The notes below the pieces were generated by a model, which did not search any database, had not been told where the DNA came from, and saw only the letters and a program-made list of their open reading frames with translations. From Phorcus lineatus (Eukaryota > Mollusca > Gastropoda > Trochida > Trochidae): 64,000 nucleotides of DNA. The DNA lies in NCBI GenBank assembly GCA_921293015.1, contig OV121092.1, forward strand, positions 29,767,764 through 29,831,763, in the 5' to 3' direction. The position numbers and the translations under genes are program-made. This document shows, piece by piece, positions 35,911-46,285 of the stretch. The number at the start of each line of letters is the position of its first letter. The first letter of the stretch is position 1.

Positions 35911-36013
35911 ATATGTTCTAGTACTAGCGTATGCATAGTGGAGAGAAGGGGTTTAATATCTTATATGTTCTAGTACTAGTGTATGCATAGTGGAGAGAAG
36001 GGGTTTAATATCT
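35911..36013 (+). repeat. 52-bp array, two G-type units
   Basis: Two monomers of the same 52-bp repeat as at 13,652, both ending AAGGGG, cut by the LINE insertion at TTTAATATCT. Confidence 0.9.
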
Positions 36014-36091
36014 TTTTTTTTTTTTCAAATCTTTTTATTCATTTCATTTCCGTAGGTGTACATGAGTTCATAGAAGATAATACATTGGTAT

Positions 36092-38146
36092 CTATTGTAA
36101 TACATTACACAAAGCTCTCCATTTGGCATTGAATGATGGTAGAGTATTATTCTTATTAGCTATAATTTTCTCAACATTGAAAACATCCTTGACAATGCTT
36201 ACAAAGTGATCAATGGATAACATGTTTTTTTTAATACTTGAAATATGTATATATTTTTTAGCCAATAAAATGATATGGGATGCTAAAAGGCTGACAGAAC
36301 TATTACATAACAGAATATCTAAGTCAGATATGGCAATATCAATATGTGTAACATGATGATTGATAAAAGTTTCAACTTTTCTCCAGAATTCATACACAAA
36401 CTTGCAGTTAATAAAAACATGGTACAAATTTTCAGATTCAGATTCACAAAAAGAGCAGATATTTGTATCAATTATTTTCATTTGGGTTAGCTCTTTTCTT
36501 GTGTAAATTGCTCTATTAATAAATCTGTACTGAAAATCTAAAAGTTTTACATCTTTAGTACAATTTCTGTACTTTTTAAACACAACATCCCATTGAATAT
36601 TTAAGTTAAGTTCATTTTGCCATTTCAGACATACCTTAAGGGCAGTATCATCAGCTATTAGTTTATCATAAAAACTTCTACTTCCTTTTGCTTGAGATAG
36701 CAGATCATGAAGAGTTTGGCATAATGAGAGATTTTGTTTACATGACTGATTTGTTAAGAGAGTGTTTTTCCAACTTTTGGGGATATTCAGAATTATCTTA
36801 TTGTACTCAAGGATTGTCCCCTTGATACCATAAAGATTTTTAAGTTCATTGAAAGGCAAAAATTCAGTATCACCCCAAATATCTCTTATTGTGTGAATAC
36901 CTTTGTTAAACCAGTTTTCGATTAAGAGATTACTGTGTCTAAACTGATGATTTAACCATAAAGGTTCAGCCAGTATTTCTTCTACCTGAGATGTATTTAT
37001 GAGATGATGTTTTTTATAATATTTACCCCATAAAGTTAAAATTTCTTGCCAAAAAGGGTTATCAATGGGTACATGTCTATCTATATTTGCACCAAGAAGA
37101 AATATCTTATTGAATGGGAATGAGCTGGGATTGTGACTTGAATTTTTATTAATATACCTTCTTAGGCAAGAAAGTTTAAGTGCATATATAAAGGATCTGA
37201 TATCTGTCATTCTAAGTCCACCTTCTTCATATTTTCTACATATAGTTTTCCGTTTAATTTTATCAATCTTACCATCCCACATAAAATTATACATAATGTT
37301 GTTCAATTTTTCAATGAATTCCTTTGGAGGGAAGGGAAGCACCGAAAAGATATGTACTAATGTTGATATTGCAAGAGTTTTTATAACTGTGATTTTCCCT
37401 TGTAAAGTAAGTTTTCTCTTTTTCCATCCAGCAAGAAGTCTGTTGATTGTTTGTATTCTTTTTCTAGTGTTGATCACCCATAGATCTTCCAGTTTAGGAT
37501 TAAGATATATACCAAGGATGTAAAAGTCACCATCGTGCCAATCTAAGCTACTTTCTGGGCAGAATTTCAATTTGCTTTCAATCATAGAGCCAATCCAAAT
37601 AGCTTTAGTTTTTTCAATGTTGATTTTAAGCCCTGACATTTTATAGAATTTGTTTAAAGTTTCTAGAGCTGCTTTAAGGCTATTTTCAGATCCATCTAGA
37701 TATAACTGAGTATCGTCTGCATATTGTCCCATTTTATATTCTTCATTATTGATTTCAATACCTTTTATATCTTTGTTGTTCCTAATCATAGTCCCCAGAA
37801 TTTCGGCTACAAAAATGAACAAATAAGGAGAAATTGGGTCCCCTTGTCTACAACCACGTTCATTTGGGAAAAAAGAAGAAAGATGACCATTTTGGATTAC
37901 ACATGAAGATGCATTTTGCATCAGTATGTTTATCCATTTAATAATGTTGGGTCCAAAACCAAACTTCTTCATAACTTTTATTGTAAAATCTTTGGAAACT
38001 GTATCAAATGCTTTCTCGAAATCAATCAGAATCAATAAACCTGGCTTGTTTTCTTTTTTTAATTCATACATGATGTCATACATTAATCTGACATTGTCAC
38101 TGATGCACCTACCAGGTATAAACCCTGTTTGATCAGGATGTATCAA
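36092..38146 (-). CDS. LINE ORF2, reverse transcriptase and C-terminal zinc-knuckle part
   Basis: 684 codons from the frameshift to the stop; it has no true start here because it continues the endonuclease frame. Motifs in order: LIHPDQTGFIPGR (residues 1-13), IDFEKAFD with the first catalytic Asp (41-48), RGCRQGDPISPYLF (97-110), YADD active site (142-145), a thumb region, and a C-terminal C-X2-C-X8-H-X4-C cluster (564-581) followed by about 100 residues. These are the expected landmarks of an L1/Tx1-group ORF2. It would copy element RNA at nicked DNA (target-primed reverse transcription). No internal stop is present over 2 kb, so it is evolutionarily young. It overlaps the upstream frame by 4 nt. 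Confidence 0.93.
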   Translation of the reverse strand: MIHPDQTGFIPGRCISDNVRLMYDIMYELKKENKPGLLILIDFEKAFDTVSKDFTIKVMKKFGFGPNIIKWINILMQNASSCVIQNGHLSSFFPNERGCRQGDPISPYLFIFVAEILGTMIRNNKDIKGIEINNEEYKMGQYADDTQLYLDGSENSLKAALETLNKFYKMSGLKINIEKTKAIWIGSMIESKLKFCPESSLDWHDGDFYILGIYLNPKLEDLWVINTRKRIQTINRLLAGWKKRKLTLQGKITVIKTLAISTLVHIFSVLPFPPKEFIEKLNNIMYNFMWDGKIDKIKRKTICRKYEEGGLRMTDIRSFIYALKLSCLRRYINKNSSHNPSSFPFNKIFLLGANIDRHVPIDNPFWQEILTLWGKYYKKHHLINTSQVEEILAEPLWLNHQFRHSNLLIENWFNKGIHTIRDIWGDTEFLPFNELKNLYGIKGTILEYNKIILNIPKSWKNTLLTNQSCKQNLSLCQTLHDLLSQAKGSRSFYDKLIADDTALKVCLKWQNELNLNIQWDVVFKKYRNCTKDVKLLDFQYRFINRAIYTRKELTQMKIIDTNICSFCESESENLYHVFINCKFVYEFWRKVETFINHHVTHIDIAISDLDILLCNSSVSLLASHIILLAKKYIHISSIKKNMLSIDHFVSIVKDVFNVEKIIANKNNTLPSFNAKWRALCNVLQ

Positions 38147-39876
38147 TGTATCTTTTTCAGTCTGTTAGCAATACAGGAACTTATTATTTTATACAAAGTA
38201 TTTAGAAGTGAAATTGGGCGCCAATTTTTCATATATCTTCTATCTTTGTTTTGTTTTGGAATGCAAGTTATAACACCTCTGTTAATGGTATGGGATAATT
38301 TGTCTTTATCAAATACTTCTTGAACATATCTATATATCCAGAACTTAAGGTCCTTCCAGAACCATTTAAAAAATTCAACTGGAAAGCCATCCAAACCTGG
38401 GCTCTTATTATTTTTCATGGCCTTGACTGTTTCTGAAAGCTCATTCATTTCTATTTGTTCATCCAGCTTATTTGAAAAAGAGCTGTTAAGTAAAGGTGTA
38501 TTGATGGTGTTTAGGATTTCTTGTGTGTCACATTCAATGTTATCAATAGCATAGAGTTTATGATAAAACATTTTTTGTTCACTGAGGATAGCTTTTGTAT
38601 CAGTCAGAAGTTCATCCTTTTGATTAATCAAAGAATTGATAAGTTTAGTTGTATAGTTCCTGTTCTCTAAATTGCAAAAATAGGTGGTTGGTTTTTCTCC
38701 TTCCTCATACCATTGAATTCGGTTTCTTATCTGTCTACCCTTTTCTTCTTCTTCTCTTATTTTTTCAAGTTCTAGCATATTTTTAGACAATTTTGCGAAC
38801 ATTTCTTCATTTACACTTTGGAAATTTTCTCTAATTTCATCTTCTAATTTTTTAATCTCTTTTTCTAGATGATTAGTTTTGTTACTTTTACTTTTCTTCA
38901 AATAAGATGAGAATGAAATTGATTTCCCCCTTACTTTCATTAGGAAAGTTTCCAAAAAGAGCTCAGCCGAAATACTTAATCTAAGTGTGAGATCATCACT
39001 GTTTCTTATATCCATTTTTTCTAAAGCATATTCTTCTTTAGTTTCTTCTAATATTTCTTTTACGAGTTTATTATAGTCTGTGTTGTAAAGGAGAGAAGTA
39101 TTGAATTTCCAATATCCAGTCCCCCTTTCCTTATAATGAGCATTTGAAAATGATAGTGAAATAGCCGAGTGATCCGATTTATATCCTGGCACTATACCAG
39201 TTTCCACTGTTAGATTTAAAATATCTTCAGATGCTAGGAAAAAATCTAGTCTGGCTTGTTGTCTTGGGTTTTTTTTCCACCATGTAAATTTTCTTATCTT
39301 TAAGTTTCTGTTCCTCCAAACATCTATTAAGTTATTTGAGTCTATGTTTTCTAAAACAACATTTCTTGCTTTTGGATTATTGATATTTTTGTAGTTTTCT
39401 AAATCAATGTCAGGGTTAAGAACAAGATTCCAATCTCCACATACAATTATTGATTCATTATCAAAGTCACTTATGGATTTAAAAAGTGAAACATAAAAGC
39501 ATGGGTCATCTTGATTTGGGCCATATACAGTGGCAAGGGTTAGCCTAATATTCTCAATAGTTATGTCAGCAATGATGTAGTTTCCTTTTGGGTCTATTTC
39601 ACATTTATGTATATCTAATTCAATATTGTCATTAAATAAAATAGCAACACCTCTTGAATTTGAGGTAAATGGAGCGATTATACTTTTCAGCCCCCATTCG
39701 TTTCTCATAATATTTTCTTCCTCTTTTTTAATATGAATATCTTGAAGACAAACAATTGAAAACGTTTTCTTTCGCCATAAGTTCATTATTTCTTTACGTT
39801 TTGTTTTATGGGCTAATCCTCGACAATTTGCAGAAATTACTTTAATTTTGTTAGCCATTATGAGATTGTATATCAA
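38143..39876 (-). CDS. LINE ORF2, AP-endonuclease and RT N-terminal part
   Basis: 577 codons. The likely true start is the Met at 39,858 (MANKIKVISANCRG), six codons in. APE-type endonuclease landmarks: SANCRG (residues 15-20), CLQDIH (43-48, with Asp where most relatives have Glu), VYGPN (117-121), GDWN (147-150), RLDFF (209-213) and SDHS (234-237). A charged, coiled-coil-like linker follows (about 330-390), then KNNKSPGLDGFPVEFFK and NWRPISLLNTLYK, the first RT blocks. The frame ends at NRLKKIH-stop, and RT continues in another frame at 38,146. One small indel is thus the only obvious lesion in ORF2; it may be a real mutation or a consensus error. Confidence 0.93.
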   Translation of the reverse strand: MIYNLIMANKIKVISANCRGLAHKTKRKEIMNLWRKKTFSIVCLQDIHIKKEEENIMRNEWGLKSIIAPFTSNSRGVAILFNDNIELDIHKCEIDPKGNYIIADITIENIRLTLATVYGPNQDDPCFYVSLFKSISDFDNESIIVCGDWNLVLNPDIDLENYKNINNPKARNVVLENIDSNNLIDVWRNRNLKIRKFTWWKKNPRQQARLDFFLASEDILNLTVETGIVPGYKSDHSAISLSFSNAHYKERGTGYWKFNTSLLYNTDYNKLVKEILEETKEEYALEKMDIRNSDDLTLRLSISAELFLETFLMKVRGKSISFSSYLKKSKSNKTNHLEKEIKKLEDEIRENFQSVNEEMFAKLSKNMLELEKIREEEEKGRQIRNRIQWYEEGEKPTTYFCNLENRNYTTKLINSLINQKDELLTDTKAILSEQKMFYHKLYAIDNIECDTQEILNTINTPLLNSSFSNKLDEQIEMNELSETVKAMKNNKSPGLDGFPVEFFKWFWKDLKFWIYRYVQEVFDKDKLSHTINRGVITCIPKQNKDRRYMKNWRPISLLNTLYKIISSCIANRLKKIH

Positions 39877-40574
39877 TAAAAGTTATATGATGAGGCAATG
39901 TATTTGTCATGTTTTCAAGAGATACACCTACAGAAAAGAAAAGTTTTTCAAAATATAAAATTGAAAGGTATTTGCATAAAATAATAAACAGAAATAAAGG
40001 TGGCATTCTGTTACTCGCCATCCATCATGATCATTTCTTTAAGACACATACGGCCAATTATAAGAAAATCCAACTTATGGATGAAATCATTGCAGTAAGA
40101 TAAAATTTGCAGTATTTTGCTGCAGGAAATGTAAACAAAGGCAGGTAATTTGCGGTACAACCACATGGCAACGAAGTCAATTATTAAAGCGTCATTATGA
40201 TCACCTTCATATGTCAAAGTATGAGTTCAGGTGATATTTACCTCCAGTTCAGCTTTTTGGCATCAGTCATTATTCGGAGTAGATAGTGTTGCCAGCACAT
40301 GTTCAATAACACGGTACACATAGGCCTAGATCGGCACTGCATAGCTGTTTACATGTTCACAATATCACTCCGCCGCGTAATCCTATCCTTGTCACGCTCG
40401 CCGACATAGTATAGCACATAGATCTAGTGCAGTTTAATTGTTCTCACAGTGACTCCTCCTCATAATTTGAACCGTTTGGTCATTTAATACTGAACCAAGA
40501 GAGGAAATACACTTTATATTCTAGGGTTTTATGAGAATTATAAACATCATAAATTCTGCATATTATCACGTGAT
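39877..40574 (-). other. LINE 5' region without ORF1
   Basis: About 700 bp upstream of ORF2 on the minus strand. No gag-like, RRM or CCHC-bearing ORF1 is readable. It contains a GC-richer patch near 40,360-40,400 (CTCCGCCGCGTAATCC on the plus strand) that could be 5' UTR/promoter DNA. The LINE boundary is inferred from the start of the direct repeat. Confidence 0.5.
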
Positions 40575-41442
40575 CAGTTTTTGAGATATAAATTTCAATG
40601 TTATTCCCTTTAGAGGCCAAATGTTACGTGTGCCATTCTTGTTAATCCGTTGTTTCCGAACAGTTCTCGTTGGAGTGACGGCCGACTGACGTTGAGCCGA
40701 GATTTAGGTCACGTTTATCAGTTCAAAATGTTGACAGATTTCGCGTGTTTATGCTGAATTACATATTTGTAGCTGAAACCTAGTCTTTAAATGAAACGAA
40801 TTAAATGATTTTTGCTTTCAGTTGTAGTATATTTTCATCTGTTTCTTTATCAAATGTAATGAACTACATTACACCAAAGCAGCATACGTTTTACGAAGTG
40901 AAGGGGCCGACATTCCAATCACCAGTCTAATGTGTTAATCCGCGTTTTGCGTTTCTCTATAGGGAAGCTAATTTTACTTTAATTTGACGATGTTTTCATT
41001 GTAAAAAACGTGGGTAATAAATAGGATACAAAACTCGTTCTCCTTTCATATCAAGTTTATGTCCCTCGTGAAATAAATTTGTTTTGTCACTCGCCAAGGC
41101 TCGTGACAAAGCAAAATTATTTCACTTGGGACATAAACTTGATATGAAAGGGGAAGCTCGTTTGATATCCTATAAAAACATCCTACGGAGAATAAAATAT
41201 AATTGTATTTTGCCTTTAATTCATTTATTGTTCTGTTTCAGATTTCGATATATAATGCAATACCTGCTCACCTTTTAACAAACTTCTTTTGAAATCCTGT
41301 AAAATTGTCAAAACATGAATACAGTGCCTTTTATTTCTTATATGTTCTAGTACTAGCGTATGCATAGTGGAGAGAAGGGGTTTAATATCTTATATGTTCT
41401 AGTACTAGTGTATGCATAGTGGAGAGAAGGGGTTTAATATCT
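40575..41442 (+). repeat. Long direct repeat flanking the LINE, right copy
   Basis: 868 bp matching 35,136-36,013 without the 10-bp AAAACGTGTC. Beyond it the sequence continues naturally into the 52-bp array and the rest of copy 2, so this side is the undisturbed continuation of the target. It contains a second copy of the hairpin at about 41,019-41,175. Confidence 0.9.
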
Positions 41443-41490
41443 TATATGTTCTAGTACTAGGTTATGCATAGTGGAAAGGAGGGGTTTAAT
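41338..41490 (+). repeat. 52-bp array, right part in copy 2 (about 2.8 units)
   Basis: Two G-type units identical to those at 35,911, then a diverged unit (GGTTATGCATAGTGGAAAGGAGGGG) before GAGTACGTAACTCATTCAT. None of the T-type monomers of copy 1 is present. Confidence 0.88.
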
Positions 41491-44400
41491 AGAGTACGTA
41501 ACTCATTCATATCAGGTTTGATCAGAACTAGTTTTTTTTAACTGTTTGTTGAAGAAATTCTATAATAGTGATGTATATTTTCTTTAATCTTTGATACTTT
41601 TACTTTAATTGTAAAGCAATAAAAAAAACCTAGACAAATTTATTTCAAAACTTTTCCGTCAAGGAATCAGTCAATGTATATATTTTTTATAAAATGTCTA
41701 TTTTCACATCAACCTTTAAAAATGCAATTGAATATGGTATGTTTTTATTTAGAAGAAATATCATTACATATATCAACACAAATACTCTTCATAATAAACT
41801 TATAGCAACAATGGATTAGGAAGATTAATTCATTGAGGTAATATCTTAAGATTCACTCTTTTCTTTGTTAATGTTCGGTTACTGCAACTAACAGTCGTAT
41901 TACCTTCTTTATGATTAATAAATGTATCTTATATTAAGTAAATACGTTTGAAATTTAAAATCTGAATTTATTTCATTAAGCAATGACTAAACGGCCTAGG
42001 TGACGATGTATTTCTAAAATGTCTGTTCCAAAACTATTCAAATAACCGTTTGAAATACAGTGCTGCATTGTGCTCAGCATCAGAATTTAAAGGTGTTAAA
42101 AAATAGGCAACCCAATTAGGTCTATTGCACATTAACTGAAGGGAGACTTTACGCGCTCATATCTCATATATAAATATTTTCTGTTTGTATCATTTCAAAT
42201 ATCACAAGGTTAATGAGATGGAAAATGATGCAGCAAAAATCGTTATGATAATATTTACCCATTAGAAATCTGTTTGGAACAAATGCTTCGCTTAATGATT
42301 GATACTATGTTTTTCTGCATGACAAAATTCCAAATGCAAAAATGCAAAGTAACATCGATATGATTGCATTACATTTTCATGGTCCGTTTCAATTTCACCG
42401 AATCAAATAAATAAGAGAACGCTTCTGTTCTGTAGATTGAATTTATTTTTCCTTTCTTATTTTTAGTTTATACCGTGTAAGATAAGAATACGAATACGGT
42501 GAATATTTACTTCTTTCAAAAAGGAAATTTAAATTATTTACTATTATTCTAAAACATCTGAAAATGTCAAAGGCTGGTCATCCGATACATCTAAGATATG
42601 TTTATTTTTGTAAAAATTGTATATTATTCAACACAAACTTCTGAGTCGACAATTCTAGATGACCAACGGAGGAGGCAAAAGGATTCGGGTAACACAATGA
42701 TCTTTCATTAAACTCATCTACCCATGCCTGGCGCAGAGTCAACTAGTTCAGTCTAGAAATTGATTATCAAACTTGATCCGTGTTCGATGAAGATTAATCC
42801 AAGAAGAAATTGTGTTATTAGAAAATTAACATTGTATATGTATGATTTGAATTCACTGCTAGCAGCAATTTTCATAATAGTGTATCCTTATCAACACTAA
42901 TGAAAATTATTCTTTATAACTAAAAATAGCCTCTAATATTACACCAGAACTTCAGTCAACTGCATGGTACTCAAGTAAAACAGTCAAATGTGAAGCATGC
43001 ATCTAAGGAGTCATGTGTCCTCTTTGCTTAATTAAAGATGAAATAATACAAAACCATCAATGTGCCGGGAATTATTTTAATGTTGGGGAATGGATTAAAC
43101 AGCATTGCTTTATATGTTCCTGGTTACATCAAAACATTTAATGCTTTTTCAATGAATAAATGACTCCTTTGTTCACATTATTATAATTCTTGACTGTTAC
43201 GTTTAATTAATTGAACGTAATAGTTCAACACTTTAAATGCAGTGCTTTTATTTAATAATTGTTGAAATCTTACAATGTGCTCTACTGTGAATCATGCCTT
43301 TCTATGAATATTATAAATAATATCAACGATAGTTATGAACAAAAAGTTTAGTTGATGCTAAATTTGATATGTGTAGTTAAGGGACAATAGATATGATGAC
43401 AATATAACGAGTAGATTTTAAATCTGATAGTTAAAAAGATCCTTTGATAGCTAATGAACTGATTATTGGAGCAGTTGTTGCTGTTCCATTTTGCTGTTTC
43501 ATTGTTCCTCCAATTTATCTCTTTAATTTTCTATGACAAGATGATTTCATGATTTAAAAAATAATAATTATCGAGCTTAGATATTTTGTGGCAAGAGAGA
43601 TTTTCGATGGCACCTGTAGCTATTAGAAATATGTCTGACTGAACAACCTAAGTAATTGGAATCGGAAATGGTCATCATAATCATCTGATGTTGATAGATT
43701 CAAGTTAATGCTGACAACTACAGATGAAAATGAACTCTGTGTTTCATTAGCGACAATGTCACATCCAGTTGTACAGAGCCCGGGATAGTGCACATTCCAG
43801 GCATATAACGACCTTATTTAAATTCAACTTTCAACACGAACACAACACAACCTGTCTAGGATGGCAAGAATTTACTGAAAATTGTGTTTTTCAAAATTTG
43901 ATATCGTTTAATCTAATTTGATAAAGTATATCATAAACCCAATCGCAAATCACTCTTTACATAAGACATAAAAGGTTACAATAAAATGTAATTTTATATA
44001 TATTTTTTTAGTTGTTTAGCCATGAATTTTAAAATACGGACAATGGATCTATAAATATAGTAAAGTTCTAAGGAAAACAAAGTCAAGGATATAATAGTTC
44101 CTTTAGGACTTAAAATGATTGCAAAAAAAGTAGTAAAACACGAAATACGCTTTGTAGGCAGTTATAATGTTTTCATTTATGCTGAATCAAAGGTGACATA
44201 AATGAACAGATTAAAGAATATTTGTCCGGAGAGTAAATGAAAGAGTGATGTTTCATTGGTTGATGGCTCCAATATCTTTCAAAGAAATGGAAATATCTGT
44301 TTGAAGTTCGAAATGATTCATTTTTTTCTAATTTTAATGCTTTTGGAAACTTAGGTGATGTTTCACTGATGTTTATGTTTTCACTTAATGTATTGTAGAA

Positions 44401-45984
44401 GAGAAGTTTAACATTCTAACGTGTACATTGGAGTTGGAGTGTACAATGTATTCACTTTTTGGTTTAAAGTTTAAACTGATAATATGTTTAAAGTGTACAT
44501 TTTTTTTTATTGTTCAACATTTATTTAAAGCTGTTGCACTAATTACTCAATCACTTGATTAAGCCCTACTTATAAAGAATAAACAAGTCAACCGTACCAT
44601 CTGTTTGAAAAGTACCACTTACAACAATGTCTATTTCATATGTCACCGGTGTCTATTTTGAGTTCATTATTGTACTAGAAAATAACAAGTTGCAACAAAA
44701 TGCACATGTTGCATGATAGTAATTTACCGAAAATGTGACTTTCACCGTAACAGTAAAACCAAACAACGTATGTTTTATGACATATTTTCCAACATCTAAG
44801 CCATAAAATAAATACGTCCTTTCTTCAGATATTTAATAGGTTGTCGAATCATCATCATAAATTACGTAAGAGGAATGACATCCATACGTATGTCTGTCAA
44901 TCACATATGTCTATCAGTGATTGACGTTATACTATTACATACATGTGCATCTAGTCTCAATGCCACATGGATCAACCAAGGATGCACACATAAACTAACC
45001 CAGCACTCTTAAGTATAAATTAACAGCATTCACGCTGTGTATTTTGATAGTCCTGGATGTTTCGAACAGAATCATAAAAACAACAATTATTTCTTTTAAG
45101 TCACTGTAGCGAATGTTTCTAAACAAAAGTTGTATAAATGGTTAGGGAAACATATGGCTTATTAGAAAAAAAACTTTCTTTACAAATTTCTTCCTATTAC
45201 CATTTTTTTCACAGTAAAAAAAAACCTTGTTGAATGAATGTTGCAAAAGAGGTTTCTTCATTTTAATGATCATTATAATAAGCGTGACAAGTTAGTATTA
45301 TAAATGTGTGAGGATTGAGATAATATTTTTTTCTAAAACAACTTCAAAACACGAAGTCGTAACAACCTAGTACTGTTTTTAACAGCCCCGTAGCAATGAA
45401 AAGACTTTTCGTCCTTTCAGCAGAGTGCGCTTGTATTGTTCGGCACTGACTATTGTATTGGAAATGTATATGAAGTGCACTCAGAACCCGAGACCGAGAA
45501 CTTCTTAAACAGAAATGGTTTTAATTGCCCGAAATAATTGGTTCGCATTTCTTTTTCCGTTGGTGTACGAATGACCTTATAGTATGTGCAATCACAATGT
45601 ACTTTATAACATGTGAATTTAGACATCAGTGAATTATGTTCAAGAACATGGTGACAAGATATAGAGGAACATATTTATATATGATAAATGCTTTAAAATA
45701 TTGTACAGCAAGGCAAAAAACTTTTTTTCTTTTGTGAAATTTTGAAAGAAGTTTTGACTACCCGTCATTTACTGGTATAACATGAAAATAGCAAATAACA
45801 ATTTTCAAGCTGAAGGAATAGTGTCTTTCACTCAAGAAGTTGTATGCCTCCAGCTGACCAAGTACCTTCACGTAGTACAGAGGTTTGTGCGGCTGTGACC
45901 CCAAGAACTACTTTCTGTTTTATACATATAATTTATCATACCTCTTGTTTTAAAACAGCACCGTTCAATGATAATATCGTTTTA
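41491..45984. other. AT-rich non-coding part of copy 2
   Basis: Near-identical to 15,518-20,180, with small substitutions and indels. No gene, RNA or new repeat recognised. Confidence 0.6.
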
Positions 45985-45997
45985 CCTTTTCCTCAAG

Positions 45998-46285
45998 GGG
46001 GCGGGATAGCTCAGTGGTTAGCGCGTTCGGCTTCGGATCAAGAGGTCCGTGGTTCCAATCCCGCTAGGGGTTCGGCAACTTTGTCTGCAGTAGAGAACTC
46101 TTCTACACGCAGTCAGGTTTGGGTGCAATGCTACACTGAGTTTCCGATGCCCTAAGGTTTCACCGCAATACATAGCCACAATGGTGTTGCGGGCTTTCTC
46201 CATGCAATATTACTAGCAGCCGCGATAGATATAGGTGAAATAATCTTGAAAGCGGCGTTAAACCCCAACTCACTCACTCACTCAC
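45998..46285 (+). mobile_element. tRNA-derived SINE, copy 2
   Basis: Counterpart of 20,194-20,479 with the same box A and box B, one extra G at the 5' end, GCGTTAAACCCCAACTC and the (ACTC)n tail. The flanking CCTTTTCCTCAAG and CATTTTCCTCGAG are the mutated target-site duplication. Sequence upstream lacks the 150 bp present in copy 1 at 20,007-20,158. Confidence 0.9.

Larger units (their letters stand above)
33401..35950. other. 2.55-kb segment missing from copy 1
   Basis: Copy 1 jumps directly from GTTCCCGTTAGTTTAATAT into the 52-bp array. Copy 2 has this segment between two occurrences of GTTTAATAT (33,392-33,400 and 35,951-35,959). A deletion in copy 1 through that 9-bp microhomology explains the join. 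The segment holds the TIR-bounded element and the hairpin below, and no recognised gene. Confidence 0.7.
35136..36013 (+). repeat. Long direct repeat flanking the LINE, left copy
   Basis: 878 bp, starting CAGTTTTTGAGATATAAATT and ending GGGGTTTAATATCT, immediately before the LINE poly(T). Its partner is 40,575-41,442 (868 bp). The only length difference is AAAACGTGTC, present here near 35,204 and absent from the partner: 878 minus 10 equals 868. The rest looks identical by eye. Confidence 0.9.
36014..40574 (-). mobile_element. L1/Tx1-type LINE, 4.56 kb
   Basis: A non-LTR retrotransposon on the minus strand. The 3' end is a poly(A) run (poly(T) at 36,014-36,025) preceded by AATAAA about 10 nt upstream; the 3' UTR is only about 70 nt. 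ORF2 (endonuclease-reverse transcriptase) occupies 39,876-36,092. The 5' 700 bp (39,877-40,574) have no recognisable ORF1, so the copy is 5'-truncated or the family lacks one. The 5' limit is placed where the long direct repeat begins. It is absent from copy 1 of the duplication, hence younger than it. Confidence 0.88.

Noticed and set aside
37296..38323. Plus-strand frames across the LINE
   Set aside because: They are antisense shadows of the reverse transcriptase on the minus strand.
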